A stretch of 64,000 nucleotides of DNA from Gonocerus acuteangulatus. Its lineage: Eukaryota; Arthropoda; Insecta; Hemiptera; Coreidae. A program made the position numbers and the translations under genes. This document shows, in pieces, positions 22,432-33,085 of the stretch (position 1 is its first letter; each line of letters starts with the position of its first letter). The DNA is taken from assembly GCA_946811695.1 (NCBI GenBank), contig OX328132.1, forward strand, positions 54,013,359-54,077,358, written 5' to 3'. Below the pieces are notes generated by a model, which was not told the origin of the DNA, did no database searches, and saw only the letters and a list, made by a program, of their open reading frames with translations.

Positions 22432-22473
22432 AAATAATTGTCATTCTTTTTAACGGACAGTATATTAATTTAT

Positions 22474-22622
22474 CGTTTCGCGTTCCCATGACACCTCTTC
22501 AGGAGCTCTTAAAATAATGTACAATTACAGCCTACACCACCGAGAACTTTCTGCAGTGTTGTAGGCTGTAATTATACATTATTGTAAGAGCTCCTGAAGA
22601 GGCGTCATGGGAACACGAAACG
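22474..22622. mobile_element. Short foldback with two hammerhead-like phrases
   Basis: Arms of about 62 bases (TTTCGCGTTCCCATGACACC ... and its complement ending GGAACACGAAAC) flank a spacer of about 25 bases. Each arm, read outward, contains CTGAAGAGG(T/C)GTCATGG, then GAAC(G/A)CGAAAC. That is CTGANGA, a possible stem (GTGT with ACGC or ACAC), then GAAA, as in hammerhead ribozyme cores. One unpaired base deviates from the consensus. Penelope-like retroelements are known to carry such motifs. Confidence 0.6.
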
Positions 22623-23257
22623 TGTAGAGCACAATAAGAGAGTAGTGTAAAATGTGAGTGTTTTTGTTCGAATTTGACCTTCTGACACATATAAAAATAA
22701 TAAGAAAATTGGGTCACCATCTTATAATAATTAATTTATTGATTTACGATTGATGTGTCCCTTTGCTGCTAAAATAATCATGAAATTTCAATAATTAAAC
22801 TCCAACTAGAAATAAGACGACTAGGCCTAGGGCCGGAGGGTATTGTATGGCCGGCGCATTATGCATGAGCTGGGTGGTGCAAGCAAATTGGTTATTATTG
22901 CATCACCACTAATTAGAGGATTAATGCCTATTTCAGGTATGCATTCCGCTCCTCTGATTGGATTATAGTGGGGATGGGAAAATCTGCAGGAAGCTGATCC
23001 GGGAGAGCTCTATATCCAACTCAATCTCGATGGTATCCAAGACACGGAGTTCCGAGATAACCCAATATCATTGTAGATGGTGGCGGGTGTCTTAGGCACA
23101 CGATTACTATTCTCGATGAGAGGAAAACACAAGCAGACCCAATATCATTGTTTTTTAGTTAATATGTGTAATTACTTAAACGCTGGTAGGAACTCAGTTT
23201 CTTTACTAAACCAATACCATTTTAGATAGTATCGCGTATCTTACAAGGGTCCCATTT
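22623..23257. other. No gene recognised; low-repeat stretch
   Basis: A short open segment at about 22981-23075 (ENLQEADPGELYIQLNLDGI, then QDTEFRDNPISL and a stop) has coding-like composition but is only about 36 codons long and has no domain I know. Confidence 0.35.
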
Positions 23258-24115
23258 TTAGCGCGGTTCCTCCCTCCCTCCATAGGGAGAAACCCTGCTT
23301 ATAAGGTTGACTTCATGACGTAATCCGGAAGTACCGACTAGAAAATGTTTCGTTTCAGAACCCCTAGAGGACGAAAATAACGGTGGTTCAAATTTATATA
23401 TATATACTTGTCTCTTCGCGGTCTAGCTCAGCGAATAATGGTCCGATTTTGATGAAATTTTGTTAAAAAATCGTTCGTCTAATTTAAAAGATCAAGTTCA
23501 TTAACCAGCATTATCCGTTCACCGGAACATGATTTTTGGGGCGAAATCCGCGCGAAAAAAAAATCGTTGCGCTTACTTCAGTCGCTTGCAAGTAGGCTTC
23601 TTGGTATAGGAAAACGAATGAAACCATTGTTAAGCTGATAGCTTTAACGGTTTTCGAGAAAAGTGGCAAAATACTTGTTGAATCAAGTTTTTGATTTGGG
23701 TAATATCTCGAAAACGGTTAGGAAATCGTGGTGGAGGCAATGGAAGGTGATAATTCCAAAGCTCGCTAAAGTTTCTAAAAATATGATTAGACATGTTGGA
23801 GCGATGACAATCGGAGAAATAAGTGCTTAAAATTTTGAAAGTGTTAGTTTTGTTCTTTTGCGCGGGTTTTGTCTCTGTTTCCTCTCTTTTTTATTGTTTT
23901 TTGTTTTAATTGCAGTTAACAGTAAATTGATTATCTTAGTGAAAAAAGGCAAGAAAATGAAGAACATATTGGTTATAGAGTTTCCAAGAGCGAACGTTGA
24001 TGAATAGGATGTAGTAATTTCCGCCTCGGATACTGAAAATTCCCTGTTGTGGCACTTACAATCTTACTTCTCTTTGAGATTTCATTTTATATTTTTTACA
24101 AAAGATCTAAACCTA
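23258..24115 (-). repeat. Family A repeat, reverse copy with uninterrupted TA spacer
   Basis: From the left: AGCGCGGTTCCTCCCTCCCT, ACTTCATGACGTAATCCGGA, GACGAAAATAACGGTGGTTC, a short TA tract (about 23396-23408), TGGTCCGATTTTGATGAAAT, TAACGGTTTTCGAGAAAAG, CAATCGGAGAAATAAGTGC and TCTTTGAGATTTCATTTTAT. This is the best copy for reading the intact order, and it shows the site without the hairpin found at 3.2-3.7 kb. Confidence 0.8.
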
Positions 24116-24413
24116 TCCTCCTGCTAGTCGGACTTTTTGTGTATAATGGCTCTCTAAGTAATAAAGTATTTACTATATTGCCCAACGCGATAGGCGAATG
24201 GTCAAGAGCATTGCTTAGTTCCAACCCTTCATGGAGGAGACACAAGAAGGCAATGGAAGCAATCATCGAGGGAACATCCTGTTTAATTTCCGGATCAACT
24301 CCCCGTCCTCAGCCAATCCCACCATCAGAAATATAAAAATACTAGATTAATTCCTATAGATCAAATTATATCTCATACGTAATACTCATTCCCAAATTCC
24401 AAATTATCTTAAG
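24116..24413. other. No gene recognised
   Basis: A 95-codon plus frame (24049-24336) overlaps the family A end and looks like read-through of repeat sequence. Confidence 0.4.
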
Positions 24414-24421
24414 GTGATCAG

Positions 24422-25216
24422 TAGAGTGCGGAAGTTAGGCATTTATTTTTGGTCAAAATAGGCAGGCAAAAAAACACTGGAAATACTGAAAATAGGCAGT
24501 ACTGTAATTAAAATAGGCATTTATTAGGAGTGAAGGCAAAGAGGAATCTCACTCATTATTAATGAAAATATGTATTTTAAATACTCATTCATTTCTTTAT
24601 TACCAATTTATCACAGAATTTGTGTACTTACTCCTACTTTCCCTTGTTACAAGCAACAACAAGATGCTTTTTCAGTATCAACTGTCATAGACCTTCTCAG
24701 AAAAAGTGTTTTCATCATGGGAAAACTTACTCTGCATTATCTTATCATTTCGAAATCCGGAATACCAGGTAATTACGCATTGTCACACCAAAAGGGGTGT
24801 GAGGAAGGGGAAGTGACGTACTTCTCTCATCCTCTCTCTTTCCTCCTATTCATTATGCTTGTGCATTCCTTCTACTAAGGAAGGTTCTGTTATTTACAGA
24901 GGTTAAATCCATGGGTTGGGAAAACTAGCTTTCGAATAGATATTTGACGGCAATATGTAATTTAATTTGTGCAACCTTTTTTGTCATCATTATGTGCTTT
25001 TTAAAATGTTTAAATCGCAAAAAAACAAAACAAAACATAACGACCAAAAAAGGCTTTAAATCTTAAAATATGCAATGGAAGTCAAAATAGGCAAAAAAAG
25101 CAAAATAAAAGTTGTCTCTACACTTCCTAAATGCACGAAAACATATTTATTTCTATCTGATTCTTCAATATATCCAGTCAGATAAAAAAGGCATTTTGCC
25201 TAACTTCCAGGCTCTA
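24422..25216. mobile_element. hAT-like non-autonomous element (795 bp), perfect 8-bp TSD
   Basis: The left end TAGAGTGCGGAAGTTAGGCA and right end TGCCTAACTTCCAGGCTCTA are inverted copies with two differences. GTGATCAG is duplicated at 24414-24421 and 25217-25224. Subterminal words (AAAATAGGCA) repeat inside both ends. A 102-codon frame (24570-24878) has no transposase motif. TAGAG-type ends and 8-bp TSDs are hAT hallmarks. Confidence 0.85.
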
Positions 25217-25224
25217 GTGATCAG

Positions 25225-25796
25225 TATTCCGAGGTTTATAGTTTCATAGGCCACTCATTTTCGTAGAAAAGTAGGAAATATTGTAGCTTAATTCAAGGTA
25301 AACGAATGCAGTCGGCACTAAAGAGGGGACTATTACAGTGGTGGGGTCATCGATTTGGCTTCTTTTTGTTTTCTGGTTATTCTGCATCGAAAAATAGCCG
25401 ACTTCGTTGATAGTTAAATTCGTAGCCCCAGATCGTCCCTAGGCCCAACCAGGCTTTAATGACTTTATTAATGGATACCTTCAAAGGAGTAAATGGGTAG
25501 ACGCAGCATATTACTGACCAATCTCACACCTGTGCCGTATGGCAAAGAATCAGATACCTCAACAGTATCTGCCATTTTGTCGGGACTGATTTTATATATA
25601 TATAAATCATCATGGAGAGTCTAGGAGCGGTTTTTAATGATTGGTTATGGACCAGGACAAAGAAAAATCCTGGAATAAAATTAAAAATTTCTTGTTTTAA
25701 AAAAATAAATTCTCGGTTGGAAAAATGTAAAATAAATTAGACAACAAATAAACTTCTTTCATAATTTACTAAATTTATTTTCAAATGCAAAAGAAG
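25225..25796 (+). repeat. Repeat fragment and headless SINE-1 body
   Basis: 25320-25400 (GTGGTGGGGTCATCGATTTG, then TGCATCGAAAAATAGCCGAC) matches 32297-32375. 25422-25596 is the SINE-1 body (GTCCCTAGGCCCAACCAGGC ... ATCAGATACCTCAACAGTAT ... CGGGACTGATTTTATA) without the tRNA-like head. 25600-25796 is AT-rich with nothing recognised. Confidence 0.75.
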
Positions 25797-25890
25797 CAGA
25801 GATGGGCAGATTCGTATTCGTAAATCCGAATCCGAAATTTGAATTCACACATATGAATCCGAATCCGAATCTATTCGGATTCACACATAT

Positions 25891-26190
25891 GAATCCGAAT
25901 CCATTCGGATTCACATCTATGAATACGAATCCATTCGGATTCACATCTATGAATACGAATCCATTCGGATTCACATCTATGAATACGAATCCATTCGGAT
26001 TCACATCTATGAATACGAATCCATTCGGATTCACATCTATGAATACGAATCCATTCGGATTCACATCTATGAATACGAATCCATTCGGATTCACATCTAT
26101 GAATACGAATCCATTCGGATTCACATCTATGAATACGAATCCATTCGGATTCACATCTATGAATACGAATCCATTCGGATTCACACTAGG
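25891..26190. repeat. 30-bp array inside the left arm of the 4-kb hAT-like element
   Basis: Nine consecutive units begin at 25921 and every 30 bases to 26161 (GAATACGAATCCATTCGG + ATTCACATCTAT). They are identical except the last, and a variant unit precedes them at 25891. The right arm (about 29640-29675) has a single counterpart, so the array expanded on one side only. Confidence 0.95.
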
Positions 26191-26432
26191 ATTCACTGAA
26201 AAATTCAATTCAAAAAGCCAATATAAATGAATAAATGCCTGTCAGTACCTCACTGCAGGTCGAGTTTTGAGTTTTAGCGAATTTTCGCAGGTATATTTAT
26301 TAGCCTCAGACTAAGTATTTGACCCAAAAAATAATATGAAAACTTTCCTACTATTTGGAGCCCCAAGTCGTACATTCTGCCGAGAAATGTGGCCACCATG
26401 AAACGGGAAAGTTCTTCCTCAGCTCCATAGCC

Positions 26433-26470
26433 CTGAAGAAGGCTTACATGTCAAGCCGAAACTTTGGCAT
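26433..26470 (+). ncRNA. Hammerhead-like phrase, left arm
   Basis: CTGAAGA (26433), one extra A, GGCTT-ACATGTC-AAGCC (stem and loop, 26441-26457), then GAAAC (26458). These are the CUGANGA / stem II / GAAA boxes of hammerhead ribozymes, with one unpaired base. AATAAA follows, as at 3' ends of retroelements. A cleavage triplet and stem I/III could not be placed. Confidence 0.35.
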
Positions 26471-26723
26471 AAATAAACTAAATTTAACTATGGAATGTAG
26501 TTTTTATTGAATCAAAAGACGGAATTGTCATTTCTTAAAATTCTCACGTACACAAAAGTGTCAAAACCACACAGCAACGTCACATGAATAAGAGTGAGGA
26601 TTTAAACGTTAATATTTATATGTTTTTGTAATTCGGCGAACGCTTAAGGTTTGGAAGTTGAATTTAATTATAGGGGTTTTGTAGTCTTTTGATTTAATAT
26701 GGAGTCTTTTGTAGGGTCTAAAT

Positions 26724-28204
26724 CATAGTTGGGCAAAAATTAGCGAGCGCTAAAAGCTGATACCTCTCCGCTAATTTAGCGATACCGTAGAAACCCAGCG
26801 CTAATAATTAGCGCATAGCGACGGCAGTGCGCTAATCGCTAATTTATTTATGAAATTTTTAAATATCGTAGTAGCTAATAGCTTTAGCTATAGTTACAAC
26901 ATTTTGTCATCTCAAAGTTCACTTCCGGTCTGCTCTGAGCCCGGGGGCATGCACCGCATATAACTTTAGGTAAAACTGAAGTTTAGCGTCCTCCAAACCG
27001 ATTTCATTCAAATTTTGTACAATAACGTATTTTGATGCACTAAACACGGATCCACTAAAAAAAAATTCGCATTCAACAAGGAAAGAAGTTATTAAGCACT
27101 AAAGTTCACTTTTATGAGGGTTATGAGAGCTAATGTAAACAATTAAATTTGTCAACAAGCGCATGCGCGCTTATGGAAAAGTTCGTAATAAAGAAGTTTA
27201 ATTGAGATTTACCATCAATTATTTAAATTCAACAGCAGTTATTTATTCGCAACCATTTTTTTAAAAATAATGAAACACTCTCCCCATTTCTTGTTTCGTT
27301 CATGAAAAGTATTATATAACAGAAATCCCTAAATAATTAGCTAATGCCTTTATAATTATTAGTTCGTTCTAATTCGCGCCTGCTGAACTTTAATTGTCAA
27401 CATACTCTTATTTTATAAAAAAAATAACAATAAAGTTGCGCGAATTTATTATTCTCTTCAAACGTGCTCATAAATATGAAGAGCGCTTAATGGCATTTTT
27501 CTGTGCGATTGGGGATTTGTGTCCACGGAACATCGCGTCTCAAGAAGAAGAAGAAAGCTAAGAAGGATGTCTAGGAAGATAAGAAGAATGTCTAGGACGA
27601 CGCTTTTAGGCATACATGCTATGCGTTTCCTCTCGCTACACTCGCTTAAGAAGATATCCAAACCCAGGGGTGAGGATGCCCTTAAAATTGACAATATTTT
27701 TGAATAAATGGTTTATGAACATTTCAAACGAGAGTTCTCTGTTTCCCAATGTTACATATCTGCGCATGCTCGTTTTTACAAATACGGTGTTTACACCTAC
27801 TTTTATAACCTTCCTAACAGTGAACTTTAGTGCTTGATAACATCTTTCCTAGTTGAATGCAAACTTTTTTTTTAGCGGATTCGTGTTTAATGCCAAAATA
27901 CGTTGTTGTACAAAATTTGAATGAAATCGGTTTGGAGGACGCTAAACTTCAGTTTTACCTAAAGTTATATGCGGTGCATTCCCCCGGGCTCAGAGCAGAC
28001 CGGAAGTGAACTTTGAGATGACAAAATGTTGTAACTATAGCTAAAGCTATTAGCTATCACGATGATTAAACATTTCATGAATAAATTAGCGATTAGCGCA
28101 CTGCCGTCGCTATGCGCTAATTATTAGCGCTGGGTTTATACGGCATCGCTAAATTAGCGGAGGGGTATCAGCTTTTAGCGCTCGCTAATTTTTGCCCAAC
28201 TATG
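26724..28204. mobile_element. Nested hAT-like element (1,481 bp), perfect 8-bp TSD
   Basis: Ends read CATAGTTGGGCAAAAATTAG, then CGAGCGCTAAAAGCTGATACC, identical on both strands. GTCTAAAT is duplicated at 26716-26723 and 28205-28212. Arms of about 450 bases (26724-27175, 27755-28204) are inverted copies with scattered differences. Subterminal words are TAGCGCTAAT/ATTAGCGC. A middle of about 580 bases has no transposase motif. The insertion-free text is preserved in the host's right arm at about 29103-29115. Confidence 0.92.
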
Positions 28205-29353
28205 GTCTAAATGGGATCATAAGGCTGTATCTGTTGAAGACGTTTATTTCTAATTGAAATTAAAATAATTCAATTCAAATAAATTCAAGCAAGGACCTTA
28301 ATAATATATAATACAACTACTGAATTTTTATTGATCTTGTTGAAACAAGAAAAAAGAAAAAAGTTACTGAATAAGGAAAATGAATTGAATAAATTCCAGT
28401 AAGTACCTCAATCATATAAATAAGTACCTCCCTACATTACAGGTAGGATTAAAGGTAGGAGTCATTATCTACTGCCATTAAATTACAAAAACCCTATATC
28501 GATAGCTAAACACTAAAAACCAGATGTATCGAAAATTTCCTAAGTTACTCTTAGGAAATTTTTGTTATTTAAATATGAACCCTCACATTGCTGTGTGCAT
28601 AATCTGTATTACACAGATCGAAAAACTACGCACCTTTCACAATGAAACATTTACGGATAATAGTTGAGAAATTACTGATTTTACGTGATTTTGTTGGTAG
28701 GTGTGTTTTGAGGGGTAGTTAGGGAAAACCGCCCCTCAAATCTTCACAATTTTTTTTTTGTCTTATGAGTGGCCCAAAAATTATGAAAAAAATACGCAAG
28801 GTACACCTAATCAATAGCTTCAATTCAGATTAGTTTCACTTAAATATCTAGTGTAGTATCATATAAAAACGACTTTGAAGTTAGGGGTCTAAACCCTTAT
28901 TCCCTCAAAACGAGTACAGTTGAGGTTTCATAATTGACGAAAAATTATTTCTGGGAACTAGAAATAAAATAATGACATCAAAGTCAAGAAAGACGCCAGT
29001 GCAGATTTCATATGGAAACACGGTGAGACCCTTTATTTGGATTGAATTATTTGAATTTGAATTATAAATAAACGTCTTCAACAGATACAGCCTTATGATC
29101 TCATTTAGGCCCTACAAAATACTCCATCTTAAATCAAAAGACTACAAAACCCCTATAATTAAATTCAACTTCCAAACCTTAAGCGTTCGCCGAATTACAA
29201 AAACATATAAATATTACCGTTTAAATCCTCACTCTTATTCATGTGACGTTGCTGTGTGGTTTTGACACTTTTGTGTACGTGAGAATTTTAAGAAATGACA
29301 ATTCCGTCTTTTGATTCAATAAAAACTACATTCCATAGTTAAATTTAGTTTAT

Positions 29354-29392
29354 TTATGCCAATGTTTCGGCTTGACATGTAAGCCTTCTTCA
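29354..29392 (-). ncRNA. Hammerhead-like phrase, right arm
   Basis: Inverted copy of the phrase at 26433-26470 with the same boxes (CTGAAGA, GGCTT/AAGCC, GAAAC). It is present because the two arms are copies. Confidence 0.35.
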
Positions 29393-29873
29393 GGGCTATG
29401 GAGGAGAGGAAGAACTATCCCGTTTCATGGTGGCTACATTTCTCGGCAGAATGTACGACTTGGGGCTCCAAATAGTAGGAAAGTTTTCATATTATTTTTT
29501 GGGTCAAATACTTAGTCTGAGGCTAATAAATACACATACGAAAATTCGCTAAAACTCAAAACTTGACCTGCAGTGAGGTACTGACAGGCATTTATTTATT
29601 TATATTGGCCTTTTGAATTGAATTTTTCAGTGAATCCAAGTGTGAATCCGAATGGATTCGTATTCATAGATGTGAATCCGAATAGATTCGGATTCGGATT
29701 CATATGTGTGAATCCAAATTTCGGATTCGGATTCACACTTGCAAATATGAATCCATTCGGATTCACATTTGCAAATATGAATCCATTCGGATTCGGATTT
29801 ACACGTCAAGGTGCTGTGAATCAAATTCGGATTCGGATTTACGAATACGAATCTGCCCATCTCTGAAAAGAAG

Positions 29874-30221
29874 ACAACAAATCTAAGTTAGTTAGCGCTA
29901 AATTTGTTCTTTTCTCAGTCAATACACTATTATAGGTAGGAAAAAATCTTTCGAAGTTAACACTGGCATCTTTATGCATTTCAAGATTCCGTGGCAAAAA
30001 TCGAATGGTCACCGTCTTTTAGTGACAATAAGCATTCAAAAACACTTGCTGTTTTGTTGTCCATTAATATTTGTTTTAATAGTAAATAAACAGGTAGAAA
30101 GACACGAATTGACACCTTCCTTAGATTTGGTATATTATCTACATCCTATTTTAGTGTTTCAGTGGTTACATTCTAGAAAAATAACATTTTGTCTGTAAAA
30201 CAGATTATTGATCGAGGACAA
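29874..30221. other. No gene recognised
   Basis: AT-rich; a 74-codon plus frame (29974-30198) has no known motif. Confidence 0.4.
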
Positions 30222-30239
30222 CTATTTTCTCATTGGATC

Positions 30240-30463
30240 GTCTACAATTTTTTTTTTTTTTTTTAATTGCACACTCATCATTGTTGCAACTGTTTTTATA
30301 GTTGATAAGCAACAATATTTGGTTAGTTCTTCTGATCCTTGTAGGATGGTTTCAAGAGCTGATAGAATATTTCCATCGCAAACTAAATCTAGTCTCCTTT
30401 GGATGTCTTCTAATTTTGGATGCAATTCAGCAGCCAGAGGTTCATTCATTGCTTCAAGCTGTG
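30240..30463 (-). CDS. Possible internal exon of an unknown cellular gene
   Basis: The minus strand is open from 30482 to 30222. Just upstream of the coding-like part lies a pyrimidine tract followed by ACAG (about 30464-30480 on plus, reading TTTTTTGACACAG on minus), a plausible splice acceptor. The peptide then reads LEAMNEPLAAELHPKLEDIQ, continues RRLDLVCDGNILSALETILQ and ends GSEELTKYCCLSTIKTV. It is balanced, charged and helix-like, unlike the low-complexity frames elsewhere. A 16-base A-type run (T on plus, 30249-30264) ends it, and no strong GT donor is seen. I do not recognise the protein. It could also be a retrogene scrap or a transposon remnant. Confidence 0.4.
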
Positions 30464-30482
30464 TCAAAAAAGGAATAAACAC

Positions 30483-30944
30483 TTAGACAAAGCTTGTAGC
30501 AAATTTTGCCTTTCCTAAAATTACAGTCATATTTAGAAAAAAAAAATCATCACCTCTGTGCGATAGAATTAGATATTGATTTTTGAACATTGATTTTACA
30601 AAATAATATCTTCAACTGCGCTTGTTTTAACAATGCGTCAGTTTAATAATTGTTGATTGGAGAAAATTTTGCTGTTTCATTGCGATTTCGCGATTTTTTG
30701 TGGATTGAAATTCAATGAAACACTTTAAAAAATGGCGTATGGGCCGCATATCAATAATCTAAATCAAAAGAAATAAAAATCGTAGTTTCGTGGTTTACTT
30801 TTCTTTGCCCCTAGTTATGGAACATCGACTTTTCCGGATTGCTAAACATAAACGGCCAAACTTCGGGAATCGAAGCAGGATGAAAAAATTCCTTTGTCAT
30901 ACTTCTAGTTTTTGCTTCGTTTCCGAGAAAAACGCAAAAACCTA
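30483..30944. other. No gene recognised
   Basis: AT-rich; searched for further exons of the candidate at 30.2-30.5 kb without success. Confidence 0.4.
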
Positions 30945-31175
30945 AAACACCATTTTGAAAAGGCATTCTTTCATAATTCCAATATAAAAATCATTAAAAG
31001 TATATGTTTCATCTTCTACCCCCTCTACCCTCCTCCCCCCCCCCAAAAAATGCTTTTGGTCGAAAAAACTGTCATCAAGTAAAGATGCAAGTTCAACATA
31101 ATTTGATATAGTTACTTTCCTTTGGAGGAAAGTACTAAAACACAAAACAAAAAATTTTCAATTCTTAATAAAAAA
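30945..31175 (-). repeat. Family C repeat, reverse copy
   Basis: AAAAGGCATTCTTTCATAAT, AATCATTAAAAGTATATG, TTTGGTCGAAAAAACTGTC and CTAAAACACAAAACAAAAAA mirror the copy at 21830-22044. A C run (31036-31044) interrupts. Confidence 0.7.
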
Positions 31176-31904
31176 AAATTCGTTTACAGCCTTTTGCTCA
31201 AATTCAGGAACATAAATATGCTTTAGGCCCACCCGACAAACCGACGTAATGTACTGTATAACATACAGTCTTCATTTTGGTACATGGCCACCGCCCATGC
31301 GCGAACGCCAGCGGAAACTTTATTGTAACTTTTCTTTTACTCCCTAAATAATTAAACTCAAAACTCAGAACAAAAACATAATTGTTGACGAAGGAACATA
31401 ATAAAAAGTTATATTCCAGCACATCGGTACAGCAAGGATCACTTCTTGGGCCCCTTATTTCATCCTATGCGTATATATACGTCTCAATTAGGGTGAAAAT
31501 TCCAATGTAATGACAATATCTTGTGTTGAACACGTAGAACATTTATTCGTGAATAGCGGATCGGTTTATTCGTTTCACGGTGTAAATGAGAAAGACAATC
31601 GAATGACAGCGTTCCCTTAATACTCGTATCGACACGCAGAAGGGCCGCCGTTACGCCAATGGTGGAGCTTCGTCTGAGTTCTCACGGATTAGACACAGCA
31701 ATAAAGATTGCAAGCATTTTAATCTCTTGCGGCGTCTTATTTATTCTTGGGGCCGACCGTGCCATGAAGCTGCATTCCATTTCGCGGCACCGGCAGCGTA
31801 AATTGCTTACACTTCTGTCAGGCACGTTTCAAGATACTCAGGACGCAGAGGGTAGTTGAAGACATCAAACAGCAAAAAAATAAATGTTCTTTGAGTAGAA
31901 GGAT
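31176..31904. other. No gene recognised; GC-richer patch at 31600-31850
   Basis: A 66-codon plus frame (31659-31859: MVELRLSSHGLDTAIKIASI ...) contains a hydrophobic stretch, but its neighbourhood lacks supporting exons. The function is unknown. Confidence 0.35.
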
Positions 31905-32290
31905 TAGAAACAGCATAATGTCCTCATATTTGTTATAATAAGCTGAAAAAATACTTCCTTAAATCCAAAATTTAAGCAGCTTAGTTTAAATTAATGTCGA
32001 AAATGTAAAAAACTTTTTAAGTGAAAGCCAAGATTCTAAGTTTGATGTAATTTGGTACAAAAATCTTTCGTCTCATTTGAAAGGTCGTGATAGATAAACA
32101 GCAGAATCCGTCCAACAGTACATGGCTTTTGGAGCGAGGTTCGTGCGAAAAAAATTCACAACGCTTACGTTTTCATCTTCATAGGCTTGGAGGTACTCTT
32201 TTATAGGTTCCTCAACTTAAGAAAACGAATGAAACCATTTTTAAGACGATATGTGTAACATTTTTTGAGCAGAGTGTGTTTGAAATTTAT
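31905..32290 (+). repeat. Family A repeat, body
   Basis: Words include ACTTCCTTAAATCCAAAATT, AATTTGGTACAAAAATCTTT, AGAATCCGTCCAACAGTACA and GAAACCATTTTTAAGACGAT, in A order. Confidence 0.65.
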
Positions 32291-33046
32291 CTAAACTAAC
32301 AAGGGGAGTATACAGCGATGGGGTCACCGATTTGGCCCATTTTTTTTCTGATGATTCTACATCGAAAAATAGTCGACATGTATCCAAGCGTTCCGTCCAA
32401 TGCGCCTTAGAAGCCGGTAAATAAAATAAAATAGGTTGAAAGTGCTTTATTTTTTATATCGAGTTTAGAAAATGATATCGACATGATTCTTTCACCAATT
32501 CATTTGTTTTACAGAGTAGATTAAAGGTAAAATATAATCGTTAAACAATAATTTATATATCGTCAAATAAATTCAAAAATATGCTTACGTTTACAAGTAA
32601 ACTAGTATTATACATTTTTTTTTCATCAAAAATAATAGCAGATTTAAACTCAGCACCCCAAGAGACCCTAATGTGGTGAATATCATTGAAAACAAAAAAT
32701 AAAGATTTTTCCCAGTCTAGAAAAGACTAAAAATTTGTAAGCGAAAAAGTAACCTGACGTTTTGAAATTCAATATCTCCCCTTGAGATAATCCGATTTTT
32801 ACGTCATAGAAATCTTTCAAAAGAAGAAAGACTCCTTTTTCTAACCATATAAATGACTATTGTATTATCTCGAAAGGTACTTGCAAAAAATGGTTCTCAA
32901 AATATAAATAAAATGTAAACTTTTTTCCATATAACGTCAATCCCAGAACACGTAAAAACACTCCGATTGAAAGGAAATGTGTCACGGCCTTTATCGACTC
33001 TCCAAGTTTGGTTTGAATCGGGTAAATATTCTTTGAAATATGGCCA
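32291..33046. repeat. Old dispersed repeats, no gene
   Basis: 32297-32375 matches 25320-25400. The rest carries repeat-like phrases (AATCCGATTTTTACGTCATA; CCAAGTTTGGTTTGAATCGG) but no coding frame. Confidence 0.5.
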
Positions 33047-33085
33047 GATTGTTGAATCTTTAACAAAATTTAAAGGGTCCCCACT

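Larger units (their letters stand above)
25797..29865. mobile_element. Palindromic hAT-like element (4,069 bp), perfect 8-bp TSD
   Basis: Both ends read inward CAGAGATGGGCAGATTCGTA, then TTCGTAAATCCGAATCCGAA, with no mismatch over about 40 bases. AAAAGAAG is duplicated at 25789-25796 and 29866-29873. The whole left arm (25797-26723, continuing 28213-28280) is an inverted copy of 29033-29865. Subterminal DNA is packed with GAATCCGAAT/ATTCGGATTC words, likely transposase-binding sites. A second hAT-like element sits in the left arm. No transposase frame was found, so it is non-autonomous. Confidence 0.92.

Noticed and set aside
25891..26190. CRISPR-like array of 30-bp repeats
   Set aside because: Units are contiguous with no spacers, and the context is a eukaryotic transposon.
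25759..26230. Open frames of about 145 codons on both strands (Asn/Pro/Phe repeats)
   Set aside because: They arise from a 30-bp repeat inside a hAT-like arm; 30 is a multiple of 3, so all frames without stops stay open on both strands.
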